64,000 nt of DNA from Zanthoxylum bungeanum (taxonomy: Eukaryota > Streptophyta > Magnoliopsida > Sapindales > Rutaceae), in assembly GCA_019454045.1 (NCBI GenBank), contig SKCR01026796.1, positions 62,001 to 126,000 of the forward strand, given 5' to 3'. The stretch's first letter is position 1; each line of letters opens with the position of its first letter. Shown here in pieces: positions 1-10,369 of the stretch. The notes beneath the pieces are model-generated. The model had not been told where the DNA came from, ran no database searches, and was given only the letters and a program-made list of their open reading frames with translations. Position numbers and translations under genes: made by a program.

Positions 1-220
1 CTAAATTCATGCCCAAAACTGTAAACTATACGCATATAGTAAAAATCACGTAACTGATTCTTGGTCCCACGCGTTTTCTAACGCGACGAATATTCATTTC
101 ATAATATTCTGATCCATATTCCATCACTTAAACACTTATTATTCATTATCATTCTATTCCAAGACTATATCGACAGTCTGAGAATCTCCTAAAACAGTCC
201 CGAAAATCTGGGATGTTACA
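1..220 (-). repeat. Partial 3' LTR of the Tekay-like element
   Basis: Matches 4189-4408 at a constant offset of 4188, with about one visible difference in the first 100 bases, which suggests a fairly recent insertion. On the minus strand it begins TGTAACATCCC at 220. The rest, about 1.9 kb judging by the 5' LTR, is left of the window. Confidence 0.9.
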
Positions 221-221
221 A

Positions 222-238
222 CTCTCTCCCCCTTAAAA
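222..238 (-). other. Polypurine tract
   Basis: On the minus strand this is TTTTAAGGGGGAGAGAG, ending two bases before the 3' LTR. This is the plus-strand DNA primer expected in a gypsy element and it fixes the element's orientation. Confidence 0.85.
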
Positions 239-256
239 GAATTTCGTCCTCGAAAT

Positions 257-475
257 TCACATACCAAAGGGTGAAAACAAATGAGGATATTTATTCCTCA
301 TGTCTTCCTCACGCTCCCAAGTTGCTTCTGCTTTCGAGTATTTACCCCATAGGACTTTCACCAAATGAATCGTCCTGCTTCTCAGCTGTCTCAACTCTCT
401 AGTCATAATTTCCACTGGTTCTTCAGCATAAGTCAAGTCTTCTCTCCTCTCAATAGTCGCATTCCTTCCAATCAC
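257..475 (-). pseudogene. Remnant of gypsy pol C-terminus (chromodomain-like)
   Basis: An open frame of 72 codons that starts inside the pol reading frame. It holds the stretch VKVLWGKYSKAEATWERE followed by EEDMRNKYPHLF. This is the usual end of Tekay-type integrases, where a chromodomain-like module (V-x-W-x-E-A-T-W-E) closes the polyprotein. No integrase core lies upstream on the minus strand (476-850), so this is a leftover piece kept next to the polypurine tract. Confidence 0.8.
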
Positions 476-752
476 TGCTTTTTTTTTTTAAACCTGTGCC
501 CCAACTTACAAACAACTATCTCATCACAAAAGAAAAGGCTCCACCTAGGGTCCTGCACAGACAACAGCTGTAAAGAGCTTTTAGCAATTTACGCAAAATC
601 CATTATCTTAAGTTTCCCATTATTGAAAAGAGGATTTGCAGGTCCCTCAAATATCTGCTTTACCTCTAATCAGCTCGACAATTATTATCCCTTCCAATAT
701 GCATAGATACTGTGAAAGTATCTTGTCATGAAGAATTATTGGTATCTCTCTC

Positions 753-759
753 TATAAAG
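753..759 (+). promoter_or_regulatory. TATA box of the antisense ORF
   Basis: TATAAAG lies 42 bases before the ATG at 801, in a CT-rich setting (CTCTCTCTATAAAG), a normal plant core-promoter layout. A polyadenylation-like AATAAA follows the ORF at about 1831. Both support transcription against the element's own direction. Nothing shows that it is used. Confidence 0.45.
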
Positions 760-853
760 AGATGCACGAGTTCTTAAGGTATTACTCAAAAATTTCTTCA
801 ATGGCATCCTCATCTGCCAATCCTAACCCTATTCAAGATCTGTCAGAGCTAAG

Positions 854-1810
854 GTGATATACCAAAAGCTTTGTAAATGGCCAGTCATTGATCGAGCAGT
901 TATAGATTCTAAATATGTCCGAGACCTTTGGAGAGATATCTACGATTGTCTCAATGAAGCTCCATCCGCTCTTTTGCCTAAAGAGATTGCAATGGATATC
1001 GTGGCAAGAGTTCCTACAAACTTCTTGAGATGGTGTTACATTCTTAGAACCATTTGGAATGGAAAAACAGATGGTTTAATCCAATACGAAAATAATTCAG
1101 CGATTGTTCATTGTGGATATCACAGATTCCACTCCACAGTTTTCATCAACAGTCATGATTTCTTCAATCATTGCCAGTGGAGTCTCGGCACCTTGTTCGA
1201 ACTCGGTTTCCTAAATGGATTTATTCTTGGACCAAGTCCAATCCATCCCAACTATCCTGGTATCTCAGAAGATAGCCTTGGTGAGCTTCCTCCATTCATC
1301 AGTAATATTTTGTATCGATGGTATAAACGCCACAAAAGTATTACTGTCTGGATCGAAACCATTACCCCAGAATGGTCGAATGACTATTCGCTCGTCTACC
1401 ACCCAATTCATCTTATAAGAATCATACCATCACGTCAACTCACTAATTGGAGACTCACTTGTTGGCCATCTAGACCAAAGCTTAGAGCTTACTATGGATA
1501 CGATGATATTTTCCCAGAAGAGATTACTTTTCGTCAATCCTGTGATCTTAGAGCTCTCTCTGCAGACTCAGTCCGTCGAAGTCTAGAAAGCAATACTAAT
1601 GATAAAGATTGGCAAATCTTCACTACTATCGAAGAATCACATAGAAGTATCGTTCAGGGCTACAACAAAATCAAGTTTCCTGACAGTCTCGAAATTCAAA
1701 TCATCGACGGCCTCATTCCAATGTCTCTACGCGCGAAACGTCAATGGGAAGATTATCAATTCGAAGATGATCCTGTCCTTGCAACACAACCCAGTTGTTA
1801 TATTCCATAA
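854..1810 (+). CDS. Unrecognised 318-codon ORF, antisense inside the retroelement
   Basis: The longest intact frame of the element, on the strand opposite to its gag-pol remnants. The frame opens with GTG at 854. A better plant start is the ATG at 801, which reads MASSSANPNPIQDLSELR and then hits TGA at 852-857 unless the frame shifts; one missing base there would join the two. The product is rich in Trp, His, Tyr and Arg, with blocks such as DLWRDIYDCL, FLRWCYILRTIW and YYGYDDIFPEEITFRQ. It has no clear signal peptide, membrane segment or zinc knuckle. I do not recognise the family. Antisense extra ORFs are known from other plant gypsy lineages (the Tat group, including Grande), but their roles are unknown. 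A captured host or viral gene is possible. Confidence is high that the frame is open, low on function. Confidence 0.6.
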   Translation: MIYQKLCKWPVIDRAVIDSKYVRDLWRDIYDCLNEAPSALLPKEIAMDIVARVPTNFLRWCYILRTIWNGKTDGLIQYENNSAIVHCGYHRFHSTVFINSHDFFNHCQWSLGTLFELGFLNGFILGPSPIHPNYPGISEDSLGELPPFISNILYRWYKRHKSITVWIETITPEWSNDYSLVYHPIHLIRIIPSRQLTNWRLTCWPSRPKLRAYYGYDDIFPEEITFRQSCDLRALSADSVRRSLESNTNDKDWQIFTTIEESHRSIVQGYNKIKFPDSLEIQIIDGLIPMSLRAKRQWEDYQFEDDPVLATQPSCYIP

Positions 1811-2065
1811 TGTAATCATAAATATTGATTAATAAATACGATTATCAACAAGGTCTTCTTTCTCATTTCTTAAACGCCAAAGTTCTAATGCCTTCGTCCT
1901 ACTAATTCACAACGATATCATATTTATGACAGAAGGTACATGTTACGTACAACCATAGAAATCACGTCGGATTCAACTATAGGATTAACGATAGGGCAAC
2001 TATCGAAACTACTGGAAGATGATGAACTGGAGTACCATCTCCGAAAATCGTGGCTAGCGAATCTC

Positions 2066-2215
2066 TTACAACGGAATCAGGGTTCCCTTCAAAGGTTTCC
2101 CCATCATAAGAATTAACCTCCTCATCAACTGGAGGTGCCCTAGAAGGTTTGCCAACATTGCTATCTTACAAGTACGAACTCGACCTGAACCATAAACTCT
2201 GAGACGCGGAGGCAT
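2066..2215 (-). pseudogene. Stub of the gag start
   Basis: A 49-codon frame just downstream of the primer site on the minus strand. It begins MPPRLRVYGSGRVRT, resembling the basic MPPR start of Tekay-type Gag, then ends at TAA. No Gag core follows. It is best read as the 5' scar of the deletion that removed gag-pol. Confidence 0.4.
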
Positions 2216-2302
2216 CTAAAAACACATGAAAGATGTCAACCGCTAAAGACATAGAATAACTAATCAAGAAAATGAAGTGTCTACAGAATCTATGAACCCT
2301 GG

Positions 2303-2314
2303 GCTCTGATACCA
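2303..2314 (-). other. Primer binding site (initiator Met tRNA)
   Basis: On the minus strand this is TGGTATCAGAGC, complementary to the 3' end of plant initiator tRNA-Met, five bases after the 5' LTR end at 2320. Confidence 0.9.
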
Positions 2315-2319
2315 TTAAT

Positions 2320-4408
2320 TGTCACACCCGTCCCCTTAGGTAGAGTAGGGGTGAGACGGAGACTAGAAACTGGCAGAGTTTCCCCTGTAATATGGACTAA
2401 TCCTCCAAATACAAGGAAAAATCTAAACTGAAAAATAAATTCTCATCATAAAACTAGGATCTCCATGATCCAACTCAACATAATATCCATAAAGGAAATA
2501 CAATAACCTCAGAATCAATTAAAGGCTCAATGCCTATAATCACATACAAATTCTTCCAAGAAATACATATCTAGAAATACAGTCTCAAAACATAACAAGA
2601 CACTCTACTGTTGGCACAACCTTTTCTCTACTGGCAGGAATGATGACGAAACAGCAGATGAAAGAACGATCTACTAATCTGCTAAACCTGAAATGTTAAG
2701 GAGTGGGGGGTAAGCTCACGCTTAGTGCAATGGATCACAGCTCAGTGCCGTGGATAATCAAGTAACAAGGTGGATCGAACAAGTCTTTCATAATATAATA
2801 AATACATAAGCTGTAAATCATATCTCAAACATTTACTTGAAATCATAAATCTCATTTCTCATAAACTCATACTGCTCAAAAATACTCTGTAAAGATAAAT
2901 CTGTTTATTCATCTATATGCACAACCTCATGACAAATACGGCAAAGCTGGCAACATGGGGCTTCCCCACGGCAAAACTGGCATCCGGAGCAAACTGGCAA
3001 CGTGAGACCTTATCTCACGGCAATAACTGGCAACATGAGACCTTATCTCATGGCAATAATCTGGCACATATAAGTACACGGGGTGCATCCTAACATAAAA
3101 ATCATTTCCAAAATCCATGCTCATATATCTCAAATCATGCAAGTTTCTCATATATCACAAACACATGATTTCAACATAATCAATATTCGATCCATACCTT
3201 ATAGCAAAATATATAAACTTTCTGAAAACAAACTCATTTAATGCATTACCTTAAAATTCATTTAAGAAAACATACATACTATATACTTTTGAAAACATCA
3301 ATGTTACAGGTTTATCCACGCACCTGGTGAGCTGACTACTGAGAAAGGAACTATGCAGCAGGACCGTCCCTGCTTACAGTATCACGATCACCTAACAGAC
3401 AAAAGAATTTACTATAAGGAACATAATCCTAACTAGAATAGATGAAAGAATATGCGAGAAACGTGGTTCGGTCGTTCTCGCAAACTTAACGAAAATTAAG
3501 ATTCGGAGGTCCATTACTACTCGGAATGGTCTGAAATTCGCGGAGGATACTCGAAAAATCGGCGGCGAAATTCTGTCTGGCGCGTGGGTTCCACGCGCCA
3601 CCTCTCCCGTCCGCGCGTGGGCCTCACGCGCCGCCACAAGAGTGGCGCGTGAGCGCACACGCTCCGGCCAAAACCAGATTTTCTGGTGGCCGTGAATTCC
3701 TCTCCTCATTTCGGTTCTAATGGCGCTGACGGTTTGTCGATCGGAGTTCCGGATCAACGGGAAATCGAGAAAAACCATAAAAAGTTTCTTACCGAGATTT
3801 CTCAAAATTGGAAGTTTCCCGAAATGAAACCACCACCAAAATGATCCTCTCGACGAGATCTACACTTTTCCTTAAGGACTCGGTCGGATATTGAGGACGG
3901 ATCAAGACTGAAACTTCTCTTCTCTCTTTTTCTTTCTTTTTCTCTCGTACGCCTGCTCTCTCTTCTTTCTTCTCTTTCTTATTTTTTTTTTTTGTAAGGC
4001 TGCTGATAAAAATAATAATATATATAAATCCAAAAATTACCAAAATGCCCCCACTAGAAGGGTATTTCGGAAATCACCACTTTCAAGCTCTTCTGATGCG
4101 ATTCTCGAAATGTGTTCAACACGAAAGTTGTTCGTCTTGGAAAAATGAGTCTGATGGTTCAAGAACCAACTCGATCGGAGTTCGTTTGCTAAATTCATGC
4201 CCAAAACTGTAAACTATACGCATATAGTAAAAATCACGTAACTGATTCTTGGTCCCACGAGTTTTCTAACGCGACGAATATTCATTTCATAATATTCTGA
4301 TCCATATTCCATCACTTAAACACTTATTATTCATTATCATTCTATTCCAAGACTATATCGACAGTCTGAGAATCTCCTAAAACAGTCCCGAAAATCTGGG
4401 ATGTTACA
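2320..4408 (-). repeat. 5' LTR of the Tekay-like element (2089 bp)
   Basis: Begins TGTAACATCCC at 4408 and ends GGGTGTGACA at 2320 (minus strand). It includes a tandem array at about 2938-3070 built on TGAGATAAGGTCTCA and TGCCAGTT units, a common feature of Tekay-type LTRs, and a pyrimidine-rich block near 3900-3990. The short ORFs on its minus strand (2927-3151, 3392-3805, 3789-4043) look like chance frames. Confidence 0.85.
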
Positions 4409-5912
4409 CGATTATCTATGTTTTAAATATGAAAAAAAAACCTCGCCCAAAACCCATGCACCCAATCCAAAGCCCATTTCACCAAGCAATCCAAAAATAA
4501 TTAAACAGTAAAACACATGTACAAATTAAATTAAATCAAATCAATTAAAAGTAAATCAAATCACCTTCCTAATTACCAAAGATTTAAATCCAATCAATTC
4601 CAATCAATCCCCCTTCCTAAATTAAAACAATACCCTTCCTATTTAAAATAAATCACCTCTCAAATTAAAGATATTCCCCACCAAAAAAGCAAATTGCTTT
4701 CCCTAATTAAACCCAAAATTAAAACAAACCCATAATCACTTGATTTGTTTCCTTTTCAAAATACATGCACAACCCTAACCCTAGGATACCATTATAAAAA
4801 GAAACCAAATCCAAACTCTTTCCCTTGGCCCTAATCTCATGACAACAACAAAAATAATAAACCTAAAAAACCTCTCGCACCTCACTCCCCTTCGTCACCC
4901 TCTCACTCACGCCACTCACTCTCGGTAAAACAAACAATTCACTCAGCCCACTTCACAATAGTCACTTACAAACCAAACACACCTAGACACAACAAAGCCG
5001 TGAACCTTAGCAGAATTTCCCTTACACACTCCACAAACACGCACAAAATATACACATCACCCATATAACCTTCTTCATTCTCTCTCTCTCTCTGGAATAA
5101 CACACACAATAGAAAACCCTAAACAAGATAACACCCCTAAAGCTCTCGACCTCTCTCACCAAACCACCATAACACTCGGCTCTCTCTTATATTCAACACA
5201 CAGCCACACAATAAACTTCACAACCCCTCACGCCACTAACAAGAACCAACGAAGCCATAAAACCAAGCCCTCACTCTCGCATATATCTCATTCACTAGCA
5301 GGCCACGCATCCAATAAGACACGGGAACACCCACAAACAAGAAGAAACCCTCACACCTCACTCACAGCCCCTTCCAACAAAGTCGAGCACACCATGCAAC
5401 GAGCAGCCCCTCGCCACAAACAAAAACAACACGCAGCCCCTAGATCTACAACTCGGCTGCAACAAACTAAACGAATAAAACCCCCACACATAGCCCTCTA
5501 TGTCACCGAAAATAACCTCAAAATAGTGAGTGAAAATAGTCCCTAAACCAGTCCCAAAACACCCAAAATAGCCCCTCAAAATAACCTAAAACAGTCCCCC
5601 AAAACAGTGAGTAAACAACCCTAAAACAACGAAGAAAACAGTGGAAACAACAGCCCAAAACAGTGGCAAACAGAAAAATAACGGAGCATTAACCCTTCCG
5701 GCGACGAAGTAACGCACTTCCGAGGAGCATCATAAAAGGTAAGACCTGAGGGCCCCCTTTTATTATTTATCTTTTCAGTTATTCTTTGTCGATCATTCAC
5801 ATGCATCGTTGTGTTTTACGTATGGTTTCATTTGTTTGGGTTGATGGTCGAGTGTTATCCGTTGCCGTATATCGGATGGAAACCCAGACATAAATTCCAT
5901 AGCCGAATCTGA
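4409..5912 (+). repeat. Ogre-type LTR, left portion
   Basis: Non-coding. The end of this part (about 5690-5912) matches the Ogre-type LTR at 40250-40510 and 48640-48890: a GGAGC-TTAACCCCTTCCG block, then TTAAAAGG-TAGACCTGAGGG, then TATATCGGATGGAAACCC and the CATAGCCGA-TCCGAATGGA block. The LTR resumes at 13672 after the inserted element. A TATA-like CATTATAAAAAG lies near 4790. The left end is hidden behind the Tekay-like insertion at 4408. Confidence 0.75.
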
Positions 5913-6225
5913 ATGGATGATGAGTGGTAAATCCATCATTATTTCCCACTCATTTAACTTAATATTTTGTATAGTTTCTTGAGTTTTGTGAATATTTTGA
6001 TGTGTTTTGTGTTATTTTGTAGATAAATAAAGTTTCAGGACATTCTTGAGGTAATTTGGAGCAAAACTATGAAAATTGGCAAAAATGGTATTTTGGTAAT
6101 TTTGGCGAGTCGCGACGCCCAAACCATTGGCGTCCCGACGCCTAACGTGCGCCAACTGCTGCTAAAATGCGCCGGGTCCACAAGTCAGAGCATGAGAAGT
6201 TTGACTTTGCTAACGTGCGCCGTGC

Positions 6226-6398
6226 CACGTGTCACCATCTCAGCTGATCTGCTAACATATATCGCGTGCCACGTGTCAAAAATACAACGGTGCCGACATT
6301 AGCCAGCCGACCAGCCATTCAGAAGATGACACGTCACAGTGTCGCGACACTGGCTCTTCAGACGTCCCGACACTGGGACCTTACTCGGGCCTATAAAT
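6226..6398 (+). promoter_or_regulatory. LTR promoter: two G-boxes, an ACGTCA site and a TATA box
   Basis: GCCACGTGTC occurs twice (CACGTG cores 6226-6231 and 6270-6275), followed by ACACGTCAC near 6330 and TATAAAT at 6392-6398. The same set recurs in the 3' LTR (12163-12168, 12207-12212, TATA 12329-12335). CACGTGTC is the classic G-box/ABRE core bound by plant bZIP and bHLH factors, so stress- or ABA-linked transcription is plausible but not shown. Confidence 0.55.
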
Positions 6399-6714
6399 TC
6401 AGATCGAATTTTCAGTTTCAACTACACCATTCTCTCTCACTTCTTTGATGTAAAGAGAGAGTTTCTCTCTCTAGTTTCTTTTAATTTCAGTTTTGTAAAT
6501 ATTTTTAATTACTTTTTAATAGTAATAGTAAATTTTACTTTCTTACTTTTAATAGTTTTTACTATTTACTATGAGGAGGTAACTTTTCACTGCTAAGGTA
6601 AAAATGTAATTCTTTTACTATTGCTATTTAGATTAATCTCCCTAAAATATAATATATAAACTATTTAAAACCGGACTTAATGAGGATACCGCCAGATTGG
6701 TCAGTTGGTTATTA

Positions 6715-6835
6715 AATAATTGTTCCACCTTTATGGCTGGTTTATTTTTGTTCCGCCTTTATGGCTGGTTTATTTCTGTTCCGCCTTTATGGCTGGTTTA
6801 ATAACAAATATTACCGCCTTAATGGCTGGTTGATA
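6715..6835 (+). repeat. Tandem array in the LTR
   Basis: Three to four copies of a unit of about 27 bases centred on CCTTTATGGCTGGTTTA; the last copy is diverged. Repeated in the 3' LTR at about 12652-12772. Confidence 0.85.
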
Positions 6836-7735
6836 AAATTATCACAAGTATATATATTATATTATGGGAGATATCTAAATAGTAAATAGTATAATTTAAT
6901 TCATTTTTCCTTAGCATTTTATTTATTTTTCTGCATTTACTTTTTAGTAATTTTTATGTCTTTGTTTTATTAGTCCTAACTATGTGTTGTAACTAAGTTA
7001 GTTTTCTAAGATTGTGATGATTTCTAATATCACTAGTTTTTAAGAGGTTATTTTATAGTTTAGGTAATTTAAAGGTTTACTTATTAAGTCTTAAGCTTAA
7101 TGCTTCTTGTTGTCTGATCACCAATAGGATTGATTTGGTAAATCTAAAATGAACTAGACATAAGGATTTTAGGTTTCAGCCATAGACTTAATAGCCCACG
7201 ATCTTCCTTAATGATAGATAACCCTTTAATAGATTTCCTTACAGGATAGACATATACCTGTCGGGCGGGGGTAGCCATAATTGGAACTTAAACTTAATGA
7301 ATCCAGATAATTTGGTTGACATAGACATATGGTTCAATTGGGTTAAACTGGGTATTTGCGTCTGACCGTCGACAGAGGCTTTTGCATAATTTAGTGTTCC
7401 AGGTTACTAAACTGATTTATTACACAAACATAAAATAATCACTTCATCTTTTAAAATATATTAGAAAGATTCACAACCCTAGATCTTTGTGTCTTTTATT
7501 ATTTTCTTTAGTATTTTCTTTTGTTTATTTTATGTATTTTAATTAAGGAAAACCACATTCAACCAATCACAATCAATCAATTCTCTTCTCCATATAATTA
7601 GATACCCATAAGTAGATAGATTCAATAATTAATAACAACAGTAGGAAATAAGTCCTCGTGGGATCGATATTTTTATACTACTTGAACGATAAGTGCGCTT
7701 GCGTTATACGTGTGTGTTTACGCTGGTCAAGTTTT

Positions 7736-7753
7736 TGGCGCCGTTGCCGGGGA
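7736..7753 (+). other. Primer binding site of Athila type
   Basis: TGGCGCCGTTGCCGGGGA begins six bases after the LTR end. This sequence is the usual primer site of Athila and related Tat elements and supports the family placement. Confidence 0.85.
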
Positions 7754-7867
7754 CTTAAATTTCTTGAGTTGTTAATTTTGAAGCTATCTAATTTACTTGT
7801 ATCTAATTTTCTTTATTTATATCTGTAATTTTTATTTCTTTCTTTTGTTTTCGAGGTGATTAAAAAA

Positions 7868-9121
7868 ATGGAACACTACTGGGATATTGAAAGATTACGA
7901 GCCTTACAAGAAGATACACCCAAAATCTGGGAGCAACAGTCCGGTTTTCTGAGGCCTGTTGTCGAGCCCAAAAATAATCACTGGATGTCAGAATCAAGCA
8001 ATATTATATTTGCTCATCAGAACGAAATAGGGAGATGTATAATTTGTGATGGTAACCACCCAAGCGATCAATGTATATACCTTTCAGAATGGCATAATTA
8101 TAGAAATCATTCAAGGTACGAAGAACCATCATATTTTACATCTTATCCACCACCCATCTACGATTTTCATCTAGAACCAGAACCATCAGAGGAAGAACAG
8201 AAGGTTGATATGCTCAAAGAGATGGATACAATGCTTGAAACATGCCAGAAGCAATTCGAAAGTATTCAGAGACAGTCAGAATTCATTCAGAGACTGACAG
8301 ATCAAATGAGACAATCAACAGAAAACCAGAGCTACATACCTCAAGAACCAGTTTCAGATGACACTGATGAAGCCTTTGAGTACCAAACATTTCAAAATGA
8401 CACTTCAACAGAGGAGGAGGCTAAGCAGTATCAAGAATCAGAGGTATCAGTTCAGGAGCCTGCACCAACAAAGACTCAATTTGATTTTTATTATTCTGAC
8501 TCTGACGAGGATGAAGAAGCTGATCTTTTTGTACCAACTGCACCAACAATTGAGGATGGAATTCTGTATCCTCAAAATGAAGATCTTAGAGATTCCATTG
8601 CACAAATGTTTGAAGAAGATCTACCTGAGCCAATCATTTCACTCAAATCAGAGTATGAAGACCTAAAATCTGACATTTCTTTTCATCTTCATATTGACAA
8701 TTTTGAAGCATGTATTTCATAGATGACAGATGAAGAACTGAAAGAGGAAATTTTAAAATTCATCTGTGAATAAAAAGTGGAGCAAGAAACAGAGCAAATG
8801 GAGGAGCAAATGTCTGAACTTATTAAAGATCCAGAACATTCAGGAAAAACATCGTTGTTTTGGGGAATACAATTTAAAGATATCTACCAGAAGTTTGACA
8901 GAATGGAACTTCCATTCCAAGTCAAGCACCATACGAGACCTCCTGATTTTATTTCTTTCTTTTCAGGAACCACTGGAGCAACAAAGGTTAAAAAGGTGGC
9001 ACGAGCACTGAATGAGACAAAACTATTTTTACCACTTTACCTTTGGAATAGACCCTTCAAAAGCAACGCTCACGGAATTGTCTTTAATCGGACATCCAAA
9101 ACGACGCTGAAACCTCCTTGA
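7868..9121 (+). pseudogene. Gag-like ORF with two internal stops
   Basis: The ATG at 7868 starts MEHYWDIERLRALQEDTP and the frame stays open to TAG at 8720-8722. The same frame continues past that stop and a TAA at 8771-8773, ending at 9121. A short zinc-knuckle-like motif, CIICDGNHPSDQC, lies near residue 60. An acidic, Glu/Gln-rich low-complexity part follows (EEEAKQYQESEVSVQEP). The knuckle and position point to the C-terminal part of an Athila-type Gag; the N-terminal capsid part is missing. The sequence after 9121 (GCGCTAGCAGGGAAGCAACCCATGC) resembles the stretch that follows Gag-Pol in such elements. It may produce a shortened protein of about 284 residues. Confidence 0.6.
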
Positions 9122-9643
9122 CAGATGGATTCCAGTCACGTCTGGCTGAAGACAAAAAATTTAGCGCTAGCAGGGAAGCAACCCATGCAATTTGTTGTAA
9201 TTTTTGTTTTTATATTTTGTGTATACATGTAGAATTTTTTTTTAATTTTGTGTGTTATTTTTGTAGGGAAAAGCTCAACCAAAGCATAAGACAGAAGGAA
9301 TAGTGTTTAGCAAAGATAAGAGATAATTCATTAGCAATGGCTGAGTAGGAATGGAATCTTGAGACGCATTCTAATGAATTTATACTAAGCGAATGGCGTA
9401 TTGCATACACAATTCTGTTGCCTTAATAATTGCTTTGATTTACTTTTCTGTTGTAATTATCTTTATTTTCGTAGACAAGATCCAGACTTTTTTGACCTTT
9501 CACGATTTCTTTTGTTGTTTAGCTAACAAGCTTCCTTTGGAAGATATTAGTGCTATTATTACTCACCTGTTTCAGGTACTATAAATTCAGCCCGTCATTA
9601 CACTTTTGAAGGCATCCAGAGTTGAGAAAGAAATACATAAAAA
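9122..9643 (+). other. Non-coding stretch before the LOG copy
   Basis: AT-rich, no convincing ORF. It begins with a retroelement-typical GCGCTAGC-GGGAAGCAACCC block and then holds T-rich parts with splice-acceptor-like TTTTTGTAG (near 9260) and TTTCGTAG (near 9472). Part of the end may be the 5' leader of the captured LOG transcript; the join cannot be placed by eye. Confidence 0.5.
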
Positions 9644-10297
9644 ATGGAAGCTACTTCAAGAAGACGAGTTGAAAACATCTGAGTGTTTTGCGGTACTAGT
9701 GTTGGTACTAAGCCACAATACGTAGAAGCAGCACAGGAATTGGGTCGAGTCTTAGCTGCAAGGAATATGCACTTAATATATGGCGGAGGCAATCTTGGAC
9801 TAATGGGGATCGTATCAAAGGCCGTACAAGAAGGAGGTAGTCACGTTTTGGGAATCATCCCAAAACCCTTAAAAGAGGCAAATCTTATTGAACCATCAAA
9901 CGGAGAGGAGCTAATTGTGCCAGGTATGTCTGAACGACTGGTAGAAATGATTAATCGTGCTGATGCTTTTATTGCTCTGCCATGTGGGTTAGGCACATTG
10001 GAGGAAATTTTTATAGTACTATCTTGGGCGAACCTGAACATACACCAGAAACCGCTTGGGCTGTACAATGTTGGTGGATTTTATGATTTTCTTTGTGTGT
10101 TTCTTGATGATGCCCGAAGAAATGGGTTCGTGTCAAAACCTATGAAAGAACTCCTCTTTACTGCCAAAACTGCTCCAGATCTAATAGACCAACTCATAGC
10201 CTATGAACCACAAGTTGATTCTATCCTTTCAAAGATAAATTGGTCCAAGGATGATCGTGGTAAGAGGCGTCGGATTAATCTGGATCTTAACCTTTAA
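9644..10297 (+). pseudogene. LOG: Captured LONELY GUY (LOG) family gene copy, intronless, with an early stop
   Basis: From ATG 9644 the frame is 217 codons, the usual LOG length (about 210-225), broken only by TGA at 9680-9682 (codon 13). LOG enzymes release free cytokinin bases from their riboside 5'-monophosphates. Visible landmarks: VFCGTSVG, nucleotide-binding YGGGNLGLMG (about residue 46), MSERLVEM where LOGs have MHQRKAEM, and PCGLGTLEE (113-121) for the diagnostic PGGxGTxxE. The second Gly of that motif is Cys (TGT, one change from GGT). The C-terminus is basic then ends LDLNL. Plant LOG genes have several introns and this copy has none, so it was captured as cDNA. It fits a diverged LOG-like subgroup better than canonical LOG1-8. 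The stop and the G-to-C change suggest it is not a normal enzyme; initiation further in, at Met 42, would lose the first strand. Confidence 0.9.
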
Positions 10298-10369
10298 CTT
10301 TTCATGTAGATTTTCAGCTAACCAGGTACGACCTTCTTAACTCTCTTTCTACTGTTTAAATGACTATTG

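Larger units (their letters stand above)
1..4408 (-). mobile_element. Non-autonomous Tekay-like Ty3/gypsy element with an antisense ORF
   Basis: The first 220 bases recur at 4189-4408, so two LTRs flank a 2.1-kb interior. Read on the minus strand the order is 5' LTR (2320-4408), initiator-Met tRNA primer site (2303-2314), a gag stub, a plus-strand ORF of 318 codons, a pol tail with a chromodomain-like end (257-475), a polypurine tract, and a 3' LTR that runs off the left edge. The LTR ends TGTAACATCCC and GGGTGTGACA and the Met primer site are typical of Tekay/Del chromoviruses. The interior lacks protease, reverse transcriptase, RNase H and most of the integrase, so it must use proteins from relatives. 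The first five bases of right flank are CGATT; the matching TSD would lie outside the window. Confidence 0.8.
5918..7729 (+). repeat. 5' LTR of the LOG-carrying element
   Basis: Same length as the 3' LTR and nearly identical by eye. It contains GTCGCGACGCC-type inverted motifs at 6109-6150, G-boxes and a TATA box at 6226-6398, and a tandem array at 6715-6835. The short frames at 6069-6302, 6266-6448 and 6339-6596 recur in the other LTR but have no recognisable product. Confidence 0.93.

Noticed and set aside
365..706. 113-codon plus-strand ORF
   Set aside because: It lies antisense to the pol tail at 257-475 and has no recognisable feature.
6069..6302. 77-codon ORF conserved at 12006-12239
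   Set aside because: Conserved only because it lies in both LTRs of one element; it spans promoter motifs.
9841..10068. Minus-strand ORF inside the LOG copy
   Set aside because: Antisense shadow of the LOG reading frame.
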